Shown here piece after piece: positions 33,000 through 45,582 of a DNA stretch of 64,000 nucleotides; position 1 is the stretch's first letter; each line of letters begins with the position of its first letter. This DNA comes from Ziziphus jujuba (lineage: Eukaryota > Streptophyta > Magnoliopsida > Rosales > Rhamnaceae), in contig NC_083387.1 in the NCBI RefSeq assembly GCF_031755915.1, positions 19,365,001 to 19,429,000 on the forward strand. The letters run 5' to 3'. Made by a program: the position numbers and the translations under genes. Below the pieces are notes generated by a model that saw only the letters and a program-made list of their open reading frames with translations, did not search any database and was not told the DNA's origin.

Positions 33000-34573
33000 T
33001 TTTTACCTTGATGCCCCCTCTTTTCAAGATACTTATGTGAGCTAAGAAGTTTCTCTGTGGTAATGAATCTCTATGCTTTAGCAAGCATTTTTGGAAAAGT
33101 TTGAGGTTGATTATCAGTAAGCATCCTCATAAATTCTTCAATTTGAAGTTCAAAAATGAAGTAGTAAATTGTCAAATCATAAATAAATTTCTCAATGTGC
33201 ATAGTAGCCTTAGCAAACCTCTACACATAACTCTTTATTGACTCATTTTCTCTTTGAATAGCAGACAATATATACATTGATGGCTTCATATGAATCCAAC
33301 AAAATTCACAGCAAAGCTATTTTTTAGCTGTTCAAAAGACCAATTTGATCCCAATTGCAATTTACTGAACCAAGTTGACACTCATCCTCGCAAAGTAAAG
33401 GCGAACACCTTACACATTACTAACTCAGAAATTCCCTTAAAATCCATCCAAGTTTGGAAAGACCCAAGATGCTTAGTGGGGTCTCCTATTCCTTTAAATT
33501 GGTCCGTAGATTGTATTTTAAAATTTGGTGGAAGTTAGGTGGTCAAAATGTGATTAAAAAATGGAGAGCTAGTCCAACCGCCCGTAAGATCTAAGGGTTG
33601 GTTAGGATAGGTGGTACCCTAATATGCTCACGATGTAATTGGAAATCAGTTTCTACTCATGTGTTGTGATGGTCTCAAACCTTATGAACAATTGCTTTGG
33701 TGGAAGTTGGGCGGTGAAAATGTCATTGAAGAATGGAAAGCTAGTCCAACCTCTGCTAAAACATAAGGGTTGGTTAGGATAGGTGGTACCTCGATTTGCA
33801 TAGAGTTGTTTTGTTTGCTCACAAAGTGATTAGAAATCAGCTTCCACCTATTTGTTGTGATGGCCTTAAACCTTATGATCAATTGCTTTAGCACTCTGGT
33901 TATGCCTTGCCTCATGCTTCTCAGCTAATCTCTTTGACATCAATGAATACCTTAAACCATTATGTAAGATTCCCTCAACAGATGGGGAATCTCATGAGCT
34001 TAAGAAAAAAAAAGCAATGGTGGTAGATCTTGAGCTATGCCATGGCGTGAGAACCTAAAAGGTTGGTCATTTACATTGTATGCTCGAAGAAGTCTATCCT
34101 AGCCATGATAGCCTTCCCTACCACACCAATTCCAATGTATCCCTACATTAAGTTGACTAGTGCCAGGGGAAATAATGAAGGAAGCATTAAGCTCATCTAA
34201 CGGAGAAGGTATATTGATAGTAGTAGTTCTATGCCTCCCTTTTTCACATTGAAAAAAATCACCCATACTTGAAATGAATTGATACAGGTGATTCTTTTTA
34301 TTTTGAGATTCAAATATTGTTTATCCCATAAGGCTCTGCCTACTCACCAATATGCCTCTTTAAACTAGTATAGTGGTGCAAAGTTGGAGATCGTGGAGGT
34401 AGCATTGGAAAAGCATTATGAGATCGTGGAACTTGCATATCTGGGACCACCACAGAATTCACCAAAGTCCTAAGTTCAGGCCGAACACCTTGGACAAAAG
34501 ATTCTCCAAACTCACATTGTGAAGGTGGCGTTTCTGGAATGTTCTCTTGACCAACAGTTCTCAAAATAGCCAT
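33000..34573 (-). pseudogene. Tat-type gag remnant
   Basis: Reading frame pieces on the minus strand: an N-terminal Pro-rich part from 34573 (MAILRTVGQENIPETPP), then FQTWMDFKGISELVMCKVFA, FTLRG and WFSKLQLGS (about 33460-33340), then EKMSQ and RSYV-like KxxVxRF text. This is the retrotransposon gag pattern of (F)xTxMxxxGxxDEVMCRAFxxTLxGxAxxWFxxL. Many stops are present and the middle part carries a tandem duplication. Confidence 0.7.
33527..33895 (+). repeat. 172-bp tandem duplication inside the Tat gag
   Basis: Unit 1 begins at 33527 and unit 2 at 33699, both with GGTGGAAGTTRGGYGGT. Both pass through CTAGTCCAACC and TAAGGGTTGGTTAGGATAGG to TGTTGTGATGGYCTYAAACC. Unit 2 has an extra segment around 33790-33815. 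Confidence 0.9.
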
Positions 34574-34920
34574 GATTCAAGTAGAGAAATTAAGCAAAGT
34601 CACAATATGGAACCATAAATCTAAAATCCAAAAAAAAAATTCATAAAGTAAAACAAAACATCATAAGATCTTACAAAGAATTGAAGAAAATCTCAACACA
34701 ATAAGATTTCAAGACCCATTTCAAAGCAAAACCTTCATAAAACAAACCCTCATAAGAACTTAAAATTAAGTATCACATGGAATATAAACTCTACTCACAA
34801 GAGAACACTTCATAGCTTCACAAATACCATAAGATCTCAAAAATAAAACTCAAAAATATTATATAATATCCATCCTACCAACGAATGAAATAGTAGATAA
34901 GAAAAAATAATGCCTTACAT

Positions 34921-34940
34921 GAAGTCCACAGATGGCGCCA
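34921..34940 (-). other. Tat-type primer binding site
   Basis: Reverse-complement TGGCGCCATCTGTGGACTTC directly follows the LTR's CA end at 34941. TGGCGCCGTCTGTGGGAA-like sites are characteristic of Tat/Ogre elements. Confidence 0.8.
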
Positions 34941-35603
34941 TGCTGTTGATCATGAATTTTGGTCAATCTGGTGAACTCCAAGTTCAATGAGGTTGAGTGT
35001 GTCTGGTTGTCTTTTCCTTCTGTCTAAGCAACTAAAGTAATGGAAAAAAAATTAGTGGGCACTACTGTGGGGGCCGGCGTAGACACTCCAATAGTCAAGT
35101 TAGTCATAGAAATCTCTCAAAGCTTAAAGAATAATTTCAAAATTTTAAGAGGAAGAAGATGAAGTTTTTGTTCAGCAAGTAATAAAAAGAGGCATCCCCT
35201 TACCTTATGGATGTTACTTGATATATATATATATATATACATATATGAGAGAAATTGTTAGGGCTTAACCTGGAGAAGACACGTGTCTTGATTGCTGCAT
35301 TTTCTAACATCATTTAAGGCCCCACCTCAGGTTAGACAATGCTGAGCTAATGGAATATTGACACATCATCACTGTGATATGGGCTTATATCCCAAGGAAT
35401 GCTAACCTTGCTGTTTCGCCATGAGGAACTAGCTCAAAGACTAAGTTAAGCGACGTTAGTGATTTCCCATATTTGAAAATGAATAATAAGCCCTATTCTT
35501 AATACTTCCTTTAAACCTATGTTCTTTCCTTTACCCTCTCCTTTATTTGGGTCTAGACCATAAATAAGCCTACAAATTTGTTGTGTATTATTAGGGTCCT
35601 ACA
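34941..35603 (-). repeat. LTR of the Tat/Ogre-type element
   Basis: 663 bp read on the minus strand, from TGTAGGACCC at 35603 to AACAGCA at 34941. It includes a (TA)n stretch near 35230. Its start is inferred from TG and the end from the adjacent primer site; no second LTR is available for comparison. Confidence 0.65.
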
Positions 35604-37537
35604 TAGATAATGATTTTAAGGTCATGTTCACTTTGTTTTTTATGGGAACAACTTTGAGTTCCTCTTCCACCGTGTACATATATCTGAGTGATTTATCTTC
35701 ATCGATGAGCAATGCTAGTTGTATTTGGAAGCATGATTCAGGTAGTTGGGCATTTGACTTCGTGCTTAAAGGCATATGGAAGTACAAAATATGCAACCAA
35801 AGTACAATTCAAATTGCATATTGATCTTAGAGGTATATCTCAAATGATTAATACTTTACGTCAATTATATAACTTGAATTACACTACATATGTGACTTTA
35901 TGATGGTGATATTGTGTGGTAAACTAAATGTTTAACTATTCTTGTGGTACTTTATGATGTTATTTCACTAGGATATTCAGTTATTTGTAAGCCAATCGTT
36001 TATGAGTCCATTCCAATGTGTGCATGGGAGGCAAGGAAATCAAAATGGTTAAGTAATGCTTGAAAAGAAGAGGTGGCAATGGATCAATAGAGGTATATAC
36101 AGTCGTGATGACTAAATCACCATTTTAGTAATTGTTATTCATTTCACAAATATATTGTTTATACTTATAAGTACAAACACAATTAGTCAATGAGATAACC
36201 AATAATACATAGACAATTGACCTAAGGAAGAAACTTGCCATTGTACACGTGTTGATGGAAGACATGGGCTCAATGAAAAGAGATATTTCAACTTTGAGGG
36301 AAAGATAAAAAATTTAAAAGGAAGGATTTCTAGATTTAATGTGGACATTATGAAAGAAGTTTAAACCTTAATTCATACAATTGCTGAGCTTGAAGAAGCA
36401 TGTACTCAAAAAAAGGGAGTTAACTCACTAGTTAGACAGGAAGACTGTAAACTGTAATGGTAGGTAATAGAAATTTGTAGATGAGTGCATAGCTTCAGGT
36501 GAAACTAAAGACAAAGGAAAAATGAATGTTGAAGCTGATGATGTTGATGGATATGATTTGTCTTCAATTTATTGCACAAGGTTTTGTACATTTGACAATG
36601 CACTTAACAAATTATATGATGCATTCATTGATCAAACAGTATGACTTGTATAATTTGTGAGACTTTCCATTAACTTATTTTTATTTGTAAAATATTCTAA
36701 TTCATTATAATGCCAAAATGTTTTTTCTATATATGGTACATTATAGGAAGTGGTATCCCTGCATTGCAACTTATTCATACAAATGTTGAAATAGTCCAAT
36801 CTAGTTGCAAATAGATGAGGAAAGGAAAAGCAATCATTACACACAATCATCTTAGACTTTAGGACGTGATCATGTTAATTCATTTCCTTGTCCAGAAAAA
36901 ATTACCCACAATGATATAATGTTGTTGGAATATATTATTTATACTTCTCTTCCAAAAAGGTACTACTATTTATATTATGTTGGTTTATTTTGTTAAGAAA
37001 TGAAACCTATTTATTATATAATATTTTGTTTTCTATTAGTTAGATTTTGGTTTAAATCGGATTCCTCCATTATGAGCAATAGTCATTTCTAACATTGTAT
37101 CCACAGAGTTGGCTTGATACCTGTGTAAGTCATGTTATAATATATTCAATATGATTGTTCTATTAGTAATCACTAATATTGTTCTTACCCATAATTTGTT
37201 ATTATGCGAAAGTCATTTTTCTAGTAGTGAAATATAGGATGTATCTAGAAAGAGTAGAGCATGGTAATAATTGCCTTAGGTGGTATTTCCCACTTCATTA
37301 CCAAATATGAACTATTATTTAGTTTGTTAATTTGTAGATTTGTTAGTTCATTGTATATTACTCACCATGTTAGGTTATTTTTTATTTAAAATGGTTAGCA
37401 AGATGCATTAGCATTGGAAATATGCTAACATTTGCACAAAAATGGAAGTTGATGAGCAAGTTTATGGGGACTTAAAGTACTGTAAGAAAGTAAATCATTA
37501 TTAGTTAGCTATACTGGTTTCAATATCATTAAAAATA
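35604..37537. other. Old coding-like or transposon DNA, unassigned
   Basis: Base composition is less extreme than in neighbours, and there are fragments such as HIDLRGISQMINTLRQLYNL (about 35810-35870). No frame stays open and no family can be named. Together with the following ULP1-like piece it may be one decayed DNA transposon. Confidence 0.35.
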
Positions 37538-37795
37538 TTGCTTGTTTATATTGGTATTGCATATTTTTTTTCATTTTTTTTCACCTTTTGCAGATACTAC
37601 TTCTTATTCATGGTTTTAATCACTAGTTTGTTTGTCAACATCCACACTAATGTCGCTGAGATATTAGATCCACTACCAAAAGGTAGGAGAAACACTGCAC
37701 AAAAACAAATTTCTTGTAAACTTGTAAACTATACCAATTGGCATGACATATCCATATGTTACTGCATTTATCTTAACATTGGAAAGATAATTTAA
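37538..37795 (+). pseudogene. Possible Ulp1-type (C48) protease fragment of a DNA transposon
   Basis: After an acceptor-like TTTTGCAG near 37594, the frame reads FLFMVLITSLFVNIHTNVAE, then ILDPLPKGRRN. The (V)xxxAEILDPLP pattern resembles the strand following the catalytic His in Ulp1-like proteases carried by some plant MULE elements (HWxLLVxNxxxxxxEVLDSL). The His is not visible. Weak evidence. Confidence 0.25.
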
Positions 37796-38355
37796 AGAGG
37801 TGTTACATGTTCTTATTAATTTTAATTGTGACATTTAATGTCGTTACATACGTTATTGGCCATTAAAATACAAAAAGTATTTCATACAAGTTCCAAGTTT
37901 AGAATTATGTAGATTGAAAATCTAGGAGATATCAAGGAACAAAAGAATGGCTATGATTGTAGAGTATTTGTAGTCAAGTATATAAAAGATCCTTGCAATT
38001 TAAGAATCACCCTAGGGATGTAAGCAATTTTTTTTTTTTAATATGATCAGTTTTTTGTTGTTTTTCTTCATTGGCTTTAATAATCTCCTCACATATCACT
38101 CATTTGAATAAACATTGCATTATTGTTTGATCCAAGTTATTATGCTTGGCATGTGATTTGATAGATATATCATGGTATAATAAATGGTTGCCTTAGTTGG
38201 TTTAGGCGACAATAACACATGAACAGGCCAAATTGAAGGTTGAATCAACTCAGTTGATTAATGTAGCAACAACAATAGATAGTAAGTCAGACAGTTCAAA
38301 AACCTAGAGATTGACCTGATAAAAGGGATAGAGGTGGGAAACATAGATAACAATC

Positions 38356-38390
<35 letters not shown>

Positions 38391-39235
38391 TACATGGTAA
38401 GATGGACTTTTATTTCTTTTATGTGGACTTTTCTGTTTCTATGTTCCAAGTAGTTTTATCTAAATATTAGCCTTGTTTATATTGGCTCAATGGACCAATA
38501 TATATTTTTGAAACGGTCTATTTATATTCCAAAGGTCTTAATTGGGTGGCAATATCATTATACATAAAATAGACCATCGAATTTTTCGTATACGGTCTAG
38601 TTGCATTTGGAAGTCAACCTTTTAAATAGATGTACAACTATATAGGAACTATGAACTAGATACTTGCATTATTACTTTAATGACGGGCATGCTCCCTTCA
38701 TAATTTTTGATTTACTTTTTAGTCATTATCTTTTGATCCTAATATCCACATAATGTTTAATTTGAAGTAGTCAAGAATTTTTAAAATATGATATGTTAAT
38801 TACTCATCAATGATGTATTATGATTGAAAGTTATTGGTTAGGTTTACTATCCACCATGGTGCACAACTGATGCATTCCAAACTACATTTTTATAAGTACA
38901 AAATATATCCATATAATATATAAAAGTTGAATAGTCAGTAAATAAAATGTCACATGTCATCATAAGATTCTTTTGGATTGCCTCCAAAATCATTATACCA
39001 AAAAAAAAAAAAGAAAAAAAATCATATCCCCTTTTCCTTATTATTTATGGCTATTAATGTGGTTAAATATATTTCAATAAACATTTATGTGAAACAATCA
39101 TGTTTTTCCCTTCTTATTATTAAAGATGTTCCATACACTACTACATATTTATATATGGATATTTAATAAATGGAATTTAAATATCCTAACATATAGATTT
39201 CAATAATATGATTAATCTCCTTAGTTAATCTCTTT
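37796..39235. other. AT-rich intergenic DNA, no gene seen
   Basis: Contains a (TA)n tract at 38360-38386 and, at 38500-38600, the related phrases 'aaacggtctatttatat' and 'gtatacggtctagttg', which may mark an old transposon. Nothing firm. Confidence 0.4.
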
Positions 39236-39965
39236 AAAATATATGTAACCATAAATAAAGTATCTTACAAGGTAAAAGCATTTTACAGGGTAAATAATAA
39301 TAATAATAATAATAAAGGTAATTAAATTATTTTATGCGGATTTAATATACAAAAATTAATTATTTGCAAGGAATAACAAAAGAAAGATAGTCATAATAAG
39401 AAAAATTAAAACAAAAAAGATTTTATAATCTATATATTAATTTTTTTATTGACTTGTTATATTTATTTTATATTGTAATTAATAAGGAGGTTGATCTCCT
39501 TATTTGTATAATTTATATATTAATATCTTTATTTCTTTAATATGTTTATTTTACTGTAAAATAATACCTTATAAGGTAAAATATATATAACCATAAATAA
39601 ATTACCTTACAAGGTAAAAACGTATTTAGTAGATAAATAATAAAAATAATAATAATAAAGGTAATTAAATTATATTATAAATATTTAATATAGAAAAATT
39701 AATTACTTGCAAGAAATTAAAAAAAGAAAGATAGTTAGAATAAAAAATGTTAAAAAAAAATTTATAATCTATATATTAATATCTTTATTAGTTTGTTATA
39801 TTTATTTTATTGTAAAATAATAAAATTTTATATACAGTAATTAATAATAACATTCATCTCCTTATTTGTATAGTCTATATATTAATATTTTTATTACTTT
39901 GTTATATTTATTTTATTGTAAAATAATAAGATTTAATTTAGGATATTTAATAATGAGATTGATTT
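39236..39965 (+). repeat. AT-rich tandem repeat, period about 344 bp
   Basis: Block 1 starts near 39241 (ATGTAACCATAAATAAAGTA) and block 2 near 39585 (ATATAACCATAAATAAATTA). Each runs through CTTACAAGGTAAAA, a (TAA)n tract, AAAGGTAATTAAATTA, AAAAATTAATTA and GAAAGATAGT. Within the second half of each block a sub-repeat (AATCTATATATTAATATCTT ... TGTTATATTTATTTTA ... GATCTCCTTATTTGTAT) recurs, giving four copies in all up to 39965. Confidence 0.85.
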
Positions 39966-41127
39966 TCTTATTTGATTTTTTTAAAAAATTTTGAGAAGAT
40001 AAAGTAAAAAACATGTATATAATAAAAGATATTCTTATTATTAAAAATATTTAACACAAAAATTACATGCACTAGGATATATGTATGGATATGTAATAAA
40101 TGGAATTTTAATATAAAATAATAAAATTATTATATAGTAATTAATAATGAAATTAATCTCTTTGTTAAAAAATTTAAGATGGATAATATATTTTTTCAAT
40201 ATTTTCCGAAAAGTACTTAAAATATATTTATATATATACACACCGGTATGAAAAATATTATCAAGTTTAATATATAAATATTATTTAAATTTAAATTTTC
40301 TTTTCTATAAAATACAACACATAGTATATAGCTACAATATTTATCACCTATTCCACTAAATCAAATATCATATTCTATTTTATCTTCATTATAAATATAT
40401 GCTCTCTTTTTTTTTTATCATTGATAAAAATGTGATTTTAATGGCCTAACATTAAACTAAAAAATCAAAATATTGAAAGTTTGTAGTTATTTTTTTTGGG
40501 AGGCCAAATACATTTTTTTTTACAAGATTTATCATACATTTAGGATAAATACAATAAATATATATATATATATATTATAAAACTTGTTAAAAACACTGTA
40601 TTTTATGATTTTTTAATATTCTAGCTATATTATTGATAAAATGTTATAAATAGCCTTAAACATTACCAAAAACATATATATACATCTATATTTATCCATT
40701 TTACAATTTAGAAAAAAAATAATCCCTTGATAAGCCGCATAATATCTAAAAGTGAATATTACATTCAAGCCCTTGAGGTTTACATTAAATACAACTTTTT
40801 CTTTTAAGTTTTAAAAATTATAACTAACAATAATTTTTTAGAACCTAATGGAAAGTTGATGGTACTTTTAAATCTAAAAAAAATAAATTGTATTTAAATC
40901 AAATATAAAAAAAGTTTGATGAAAATTAAACAAAATTTATCATGCAGCACATCACATCATCACTAACAAAGCAACTAATAGGGAAAACTATTTCACGAAT
41001 TATCGTCGTCCTCTGTCTATTAATCAGTTTGGCAACCTACTTCATTCAAGCATCCTTCTAAACCAGTCCTATATGTCTCACGCATCATACATATGGTTCA
41101 ATTTCCTATGAATAACTACATAAGTAT
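39966..41127. other. AT-rich DNA, no gene seen
   Basis: Very AT-rich with (TA)n tracts near 40230 and 40560. Only low-complexity ORFs. Confidence 0.5.
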
Positions 41128-41264
41128 TTGATGAATCGAATAATTTTAGTGGTTGAGCATCTTCTATTTGTGTCCATGAAAGTACGAATTTGAATCATAT
41201 GGGATGCGGGGATTTTAGATAAATTGTAACTTAAATAATTTGTTCCAAAAAAAAAAAAAAAAAA
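41128..41264 (+). mobile_element. SINE-like repeat, copy 2, with poly-A tail
   Basis: TTTAGTGGTTGAGCATCTTC, then ATTTGTGTCCAT, then ACGAATTTGAATC, TTTTAGATAAATTGTAACTT, AAATAATTTGTTCC and a run of 18 A. The first part resembles a tRNA A/B box region. Homologous to 26981-27105. A tRNA-derived head with a 3' poly-A tail fits a plant SINE. Confidence 0.55.
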
Positions 41265-44159
41265 CTATATTGGAATTTGCCTTTGAAAAAACAAATAAAC
41301 TTATGTGCTTAATCTTAGCTTACTAAGGTTGGAATGAAAACGATAAATTGCAATATATATAATCGTTTATACTCACCAAATTGTCACCAGTTGTGTGAGA
41401 TAGAACCAATGAGGGTTTCAAAAATGAAAGTCTCAACCAGAAATCTGCGACCAATAAAAATTGTGGTTACGATTTTTTAGCAAAAAAGTGAAAAACTAAA
41501 CTCACTAAAAATTCAAAGAATAGGTGTTTAATGGAGTGGAAACCACAATGCTTTGACTTTCCTTCGAAGCCTAAAACCAAACAGGCGAATCATTTTGTAG
41601 AAGAACATTTGAAGCTTTTAGATTTGATATGGTTTCGTTCAACCCTCAATCCACATGAAAGAACACTTTAAGCTTTTTTATTTGATCCAATCAGTTTGTA
41701 TTTTATTTTATTTTTTATAGAAAAATTGGGGTTGCAAGTACAATAGAGTTTTTCATAAGTTTCTTATAGTGTATTCAGCTTTTATTTTTTTATTTTGTTA
41801 TTCATTAAAGGTAAAATAGATACAATTTATTAGTGTACCTAACAAAAATAAATTTTAATATGGGTGTGTATAGAATGTAATGTATCTAGCAAATTTTATA
41901 GTTTGAATTGAACCACCAAAAACAATTTGACGGAGGAGGATGCCCGTGCCTGCCCTTGAGATCTGCCACTGTTTTCCCCTCACTTTCTTCCAGATTAATA
42001 CATCTTGTATACAAGATTTCGACAATTGTTGTAAAATTTATTTTGTACAAGTTGTAGATGTTTTAAAGAATCTAACTTTGCATCTGGCCAGAGAAGATCA
42101 ACAAAGCTTTGAGACACATAACATCTAATATCTTTTTTTTTTTTAAAAAGAAAATTATAACTAGTTTATGTTTTTGCAATATATTATTATATCATATGTG
42201 GTTGCCTTAGAATTTCGATTTTAATGTTTAAGAAGTTGGAAGGTATTTTGAAAACAATTGAGGGAAGATTTGAAGTCGGTGGTGGTTGATTAGATTTGTG
42301 ATTTACGCCATTTTTGCTGAATTCTCTGGGCAATGTCTGAATCTTCTAATTAGGCCATTAACAATTATTTACTACTTTTAACTACTAGAACGCAATTTTC
42401 CACCTTAACTATCTTTGACTATTAATTCTTTCATACAATAAAGTGAAAAGTCCCTATCCATCATTTGATGATGAATAAGAGCATTTTCAATTACAATGAC
42501 TCTCATTCCTTTTATAATTCCCATACGAAACATTAATTAAATCAAATATAGACAGAGGTTTGGTGAGCCAGAAATTACATGATCAATCAATTAATTCGTT
42601 AAGTAAGGCTCTGCCAGTGACCTATTTTTCTGTAATTATTTTGACTTTTTATGGAATTATCTAAAATGCACTTTGGTTTTACTTATATATTTGAGAAAAT
42701 TGCCATAATGCTTCTAATGTTTTGTTAGTCGTATAACAATGCCTTTGTATTTCATAAATCACTGAAACACTTCCTCACACATTTTCCTTCTACGTAAATA
42801 TAGTCCATTAAACTCTATGATTGACATTTATACATTTTCATCCACTTAATCTCCATGTAAATATTTCAAGAAGGTATGCAGGAAAGAGTGATTTTGCAAT
42901 AATGAAACGTGAGAATGTGTTTTCGTAATTTCTGGAAAATAGAAATGCATTTATGTGCATTTTGAAACCAGCAAAACAGAGAGATGTTAGTAATTTTCCA
43001 TGATATATGCTTGAAATTATATGTTCCATAACTGTGACAATTTTGGGTACTGGGTTGATCCGTAGAACGGATCTAATAAAATATATGAAATAAAAATAAC
43101 ATTAAAAGCAATTGTGTGAAATATGCTGATATCTTTACTCAAACATCAAATCTAGGAGTGTAACAAAATCGATTAATTGACAAACTGACCAATCCAATGT
43201 AATTTGTTTGAATCGGTTATTTCATTATAATTAAATTAGATCGATTTCAAAAATTCAAAATCAGTAGTTGGATTGATTTAAATTAATTTCAAAAGAAAAA
43301 AACGATCAACCAATCCCAACGAAGCCAATTAAAAATAAATTATTCAAAAATATATATTCAAAAATAATAAGTAAATTATTTTTGTTTTTGTTTTATTGAT
43401 CATTTATATTGGTTTGTATTATTTAGTTTAAAATTTAGTTGTAGTTGATATATTATTTTAACTACTTTTGTTTTGCTTATCTTATTCTAAAATTAAAATT
43501 TTCATTTTCAAAATGTTAACAGATTTTTTTAAAAAAAATATTGGCTATTTTTTATTATGAAAATGCTGGAATCCAAGGTTTCAAAATTCTAAAATCAAAG
43601 TTCCAACTATCTAATATTTAAAATTTTATAATCTAATATTACAAATTCAAATTTAAATTCAATCCAATCCAACCATTATTTGATTGGATTTGAAATTGAA
43701 ATTGGTTCCAATCGGTTTGAAAATTACAAAACGGATTAATAATTAGATCTAATTTATTCTTACCAAACGAGTCCTTTTGAACCAATGAACAGCCTCAGTT
43801 AAATCCAATTGTACTAACCCTAAAACAGTTAAACTCATAATCTAGAATCATCCTCTGTAAATGAAAAGTAAAATTGGATCTCCTGGCTAACTTTTTTTTA
43901 TTTCCTTATTTAGAAGCTGCATGGCATTAATTTATTTCCTTATTTCGAAGCTGCATGGCGTTAAGTTCCATCCGCTTGCAGCCATTTTTTAACAAAGCTG
44001 AAACAAACCTTTACAAAGAGCCAAATCAAAATTGAACCAACCATTATCAGTTTTGTTGATATGGACTTTGATCCAGTACTCTATGTTTCATTGTTTTTAT
44101 TTTTTTTAATTTTGAATTTAATATTATGAATATTTTTAATTAAATAATTAAAAAAATGG
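41265..44159. other. Intergenic DNA, no gene seen
   Basis: No supported ORF. The stretch 43150-43770 has scattered phrases such as 'gattggattt' and 'aatcggttt' in both orientations, like old hAT- or MITE-type DNA, but I could not define ends. Confidence 0.4.
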
Positions 44160-45582
44160 TTAATTACATTGCATATATTTGAGGTTTTCTTTAATTACAA
44201 CCGAATATCTTCATATTTGCATAATTACATTACATACCTTCGATGTTTTCCTTAATTACAACCGGATACCTTTATGTTTCGATAATTACATTGCACACTC
44301 TCAAGGTTTTTTCCTTAATTATAACCGAATACTTTCATGTTTCCATAATTACATCCGCTTCCCTTCTGATAAAACTTCATCCATAAAAATGTACTCTCTT
44401 ATGTGGTAGTTAAAATTTTATTAATTGTCCCTTGTATATATTAATTAAACGTGAATTTTGATTAATTTAAAAAATAAAATTTTTTTAATTTGAAAAGGTC
44501 GAAGCCCAACGAATAGTAAGTACAAAAATAACTATAAATTTTTATTGGCATCTTCTGGAATGTTTAAAACATAATTTTTATGTTTTCTAATTTATGTTTT
44601 TTTTTTAAAAAAAATTTTGTTTTCAAAACTTATTTTTGAAAATGAATGGCCAAGCAAGTTTGGCCATTCCTGTTTGGCAAAATTTGGATCGTCTTTTGGA
44701 GTTGTTCATGGAAAAATTTAGGAAATTAGCCAAATATGAAAAGATAAGACTGACATGTTTTTGTAATAAATGGATGTGGGATTTTAGGACTAAGATTCTT
44801 AATTATACATATATATAAAGTTTCTTTTTTGTATACAATCGTTAAAAGTTACGTAGGCTATCCATGACTATAGAATTTTTAAAATATTTATTGTACTTTA
44901 TAATATTTAATATGACATATAATCAGTTCTACTAAAGAAAAAAAATTAAGAAAAAAAAACTAAAGAAAAGAAAACAGCTACAAACTAAAATAACTAGAAA
45001 AAACATAATTTATAAAAATATATAATATCACAAGGATGATCCTGTTGTAGCTGTTGAAAACATGAAGTCCACTAATCCTCTCAATGCACATATCACAATT
45101 TTGGCCATTCATGTTTAAAAACAAGTTTTGAAAACAAATTAAAAAAGAAAAGAAAATAGAGAACATAAAAATTATATTTTAAACATTCTAGAGGACGTCG
45201 TTAAAAATTGATAGTTATTCTTGTATTTATTATTCATTGGATTTCAACCTTTTCAAATTAAAAAAGCTTTATTTTTTAAATCAATCAAAATTCTCGTTTA
45301 ATTAATATATACAAAGGACAATTAATAAAATTTTAACTGACAAATAAAAGATATTACATTTTTAAGAATAAAATTTTATCAGAAGATAGATATAATTATG
45401 AAAACATGAAGATGGATTGTAATTAAGAAAAAAACCTCAAAAGTGTACAATGTAATTATAAAAACATAAAGATATCCGGTTCTAATTAAAAAAAACATCG
45501 AAAATATGCAATGTAATTATGAAAACATTGAAAATACCCCATTGTAATTAAGAAAAAATTCCAAGGTTTGCAGTGTAATTAA
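44160..45582. mobile_element. Foldback element with 61-bp subrepeats in its arms, about 1.42 kb
   Basis: Left arm about 44160-44650, right arm about 45103-45582, loop about 450 bp. The outer part of each arm is built of about four diverged units of roughly 61 bp (TAATTACATTGCA, then GAGGTTTTC, then TTAATTACAACCGAATA). These are seen forward at 44160, 44222, 44284 and 44345 and in inverse at 45395-45582. The inner part of the arms is unique (for example GGAATGTTTAAAACATAATT at 44558 with its inverse near 45165-45190, and ATGAATGGCC at 44641 with its inverse near 45104). No coding capacity. The architecture resembles classical foldback or FARE/MULE-type elements. Confidence 0.8.

Larger units (their letters stand above)
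31079..35603 (-). mobile_element. Tat/Ogre-type Ty3/gypsy element, 3' part lost to insertion
   Basis: Minus-strand order from the right: LTR (35603-34941), primer binding site, gag, reverse transcriptase, RNase H. At 31078 it is cut off by the LTR-like block, and no integrase or second LTR appears to its left. The VDGASNxxGSGAGLVL RNase H and the TGGCGCC primer site are typical of the Tat lineage. All coding regions contain stops. Confidence 0.8.

Noticed and set aside
33290..33538. 82-codon plus-strand ORF
   Set aside because: It is the opposite strand of the Tat gag reading (minus), which carries the recognisable FQTWMDFKGI...WFSKL pattern.
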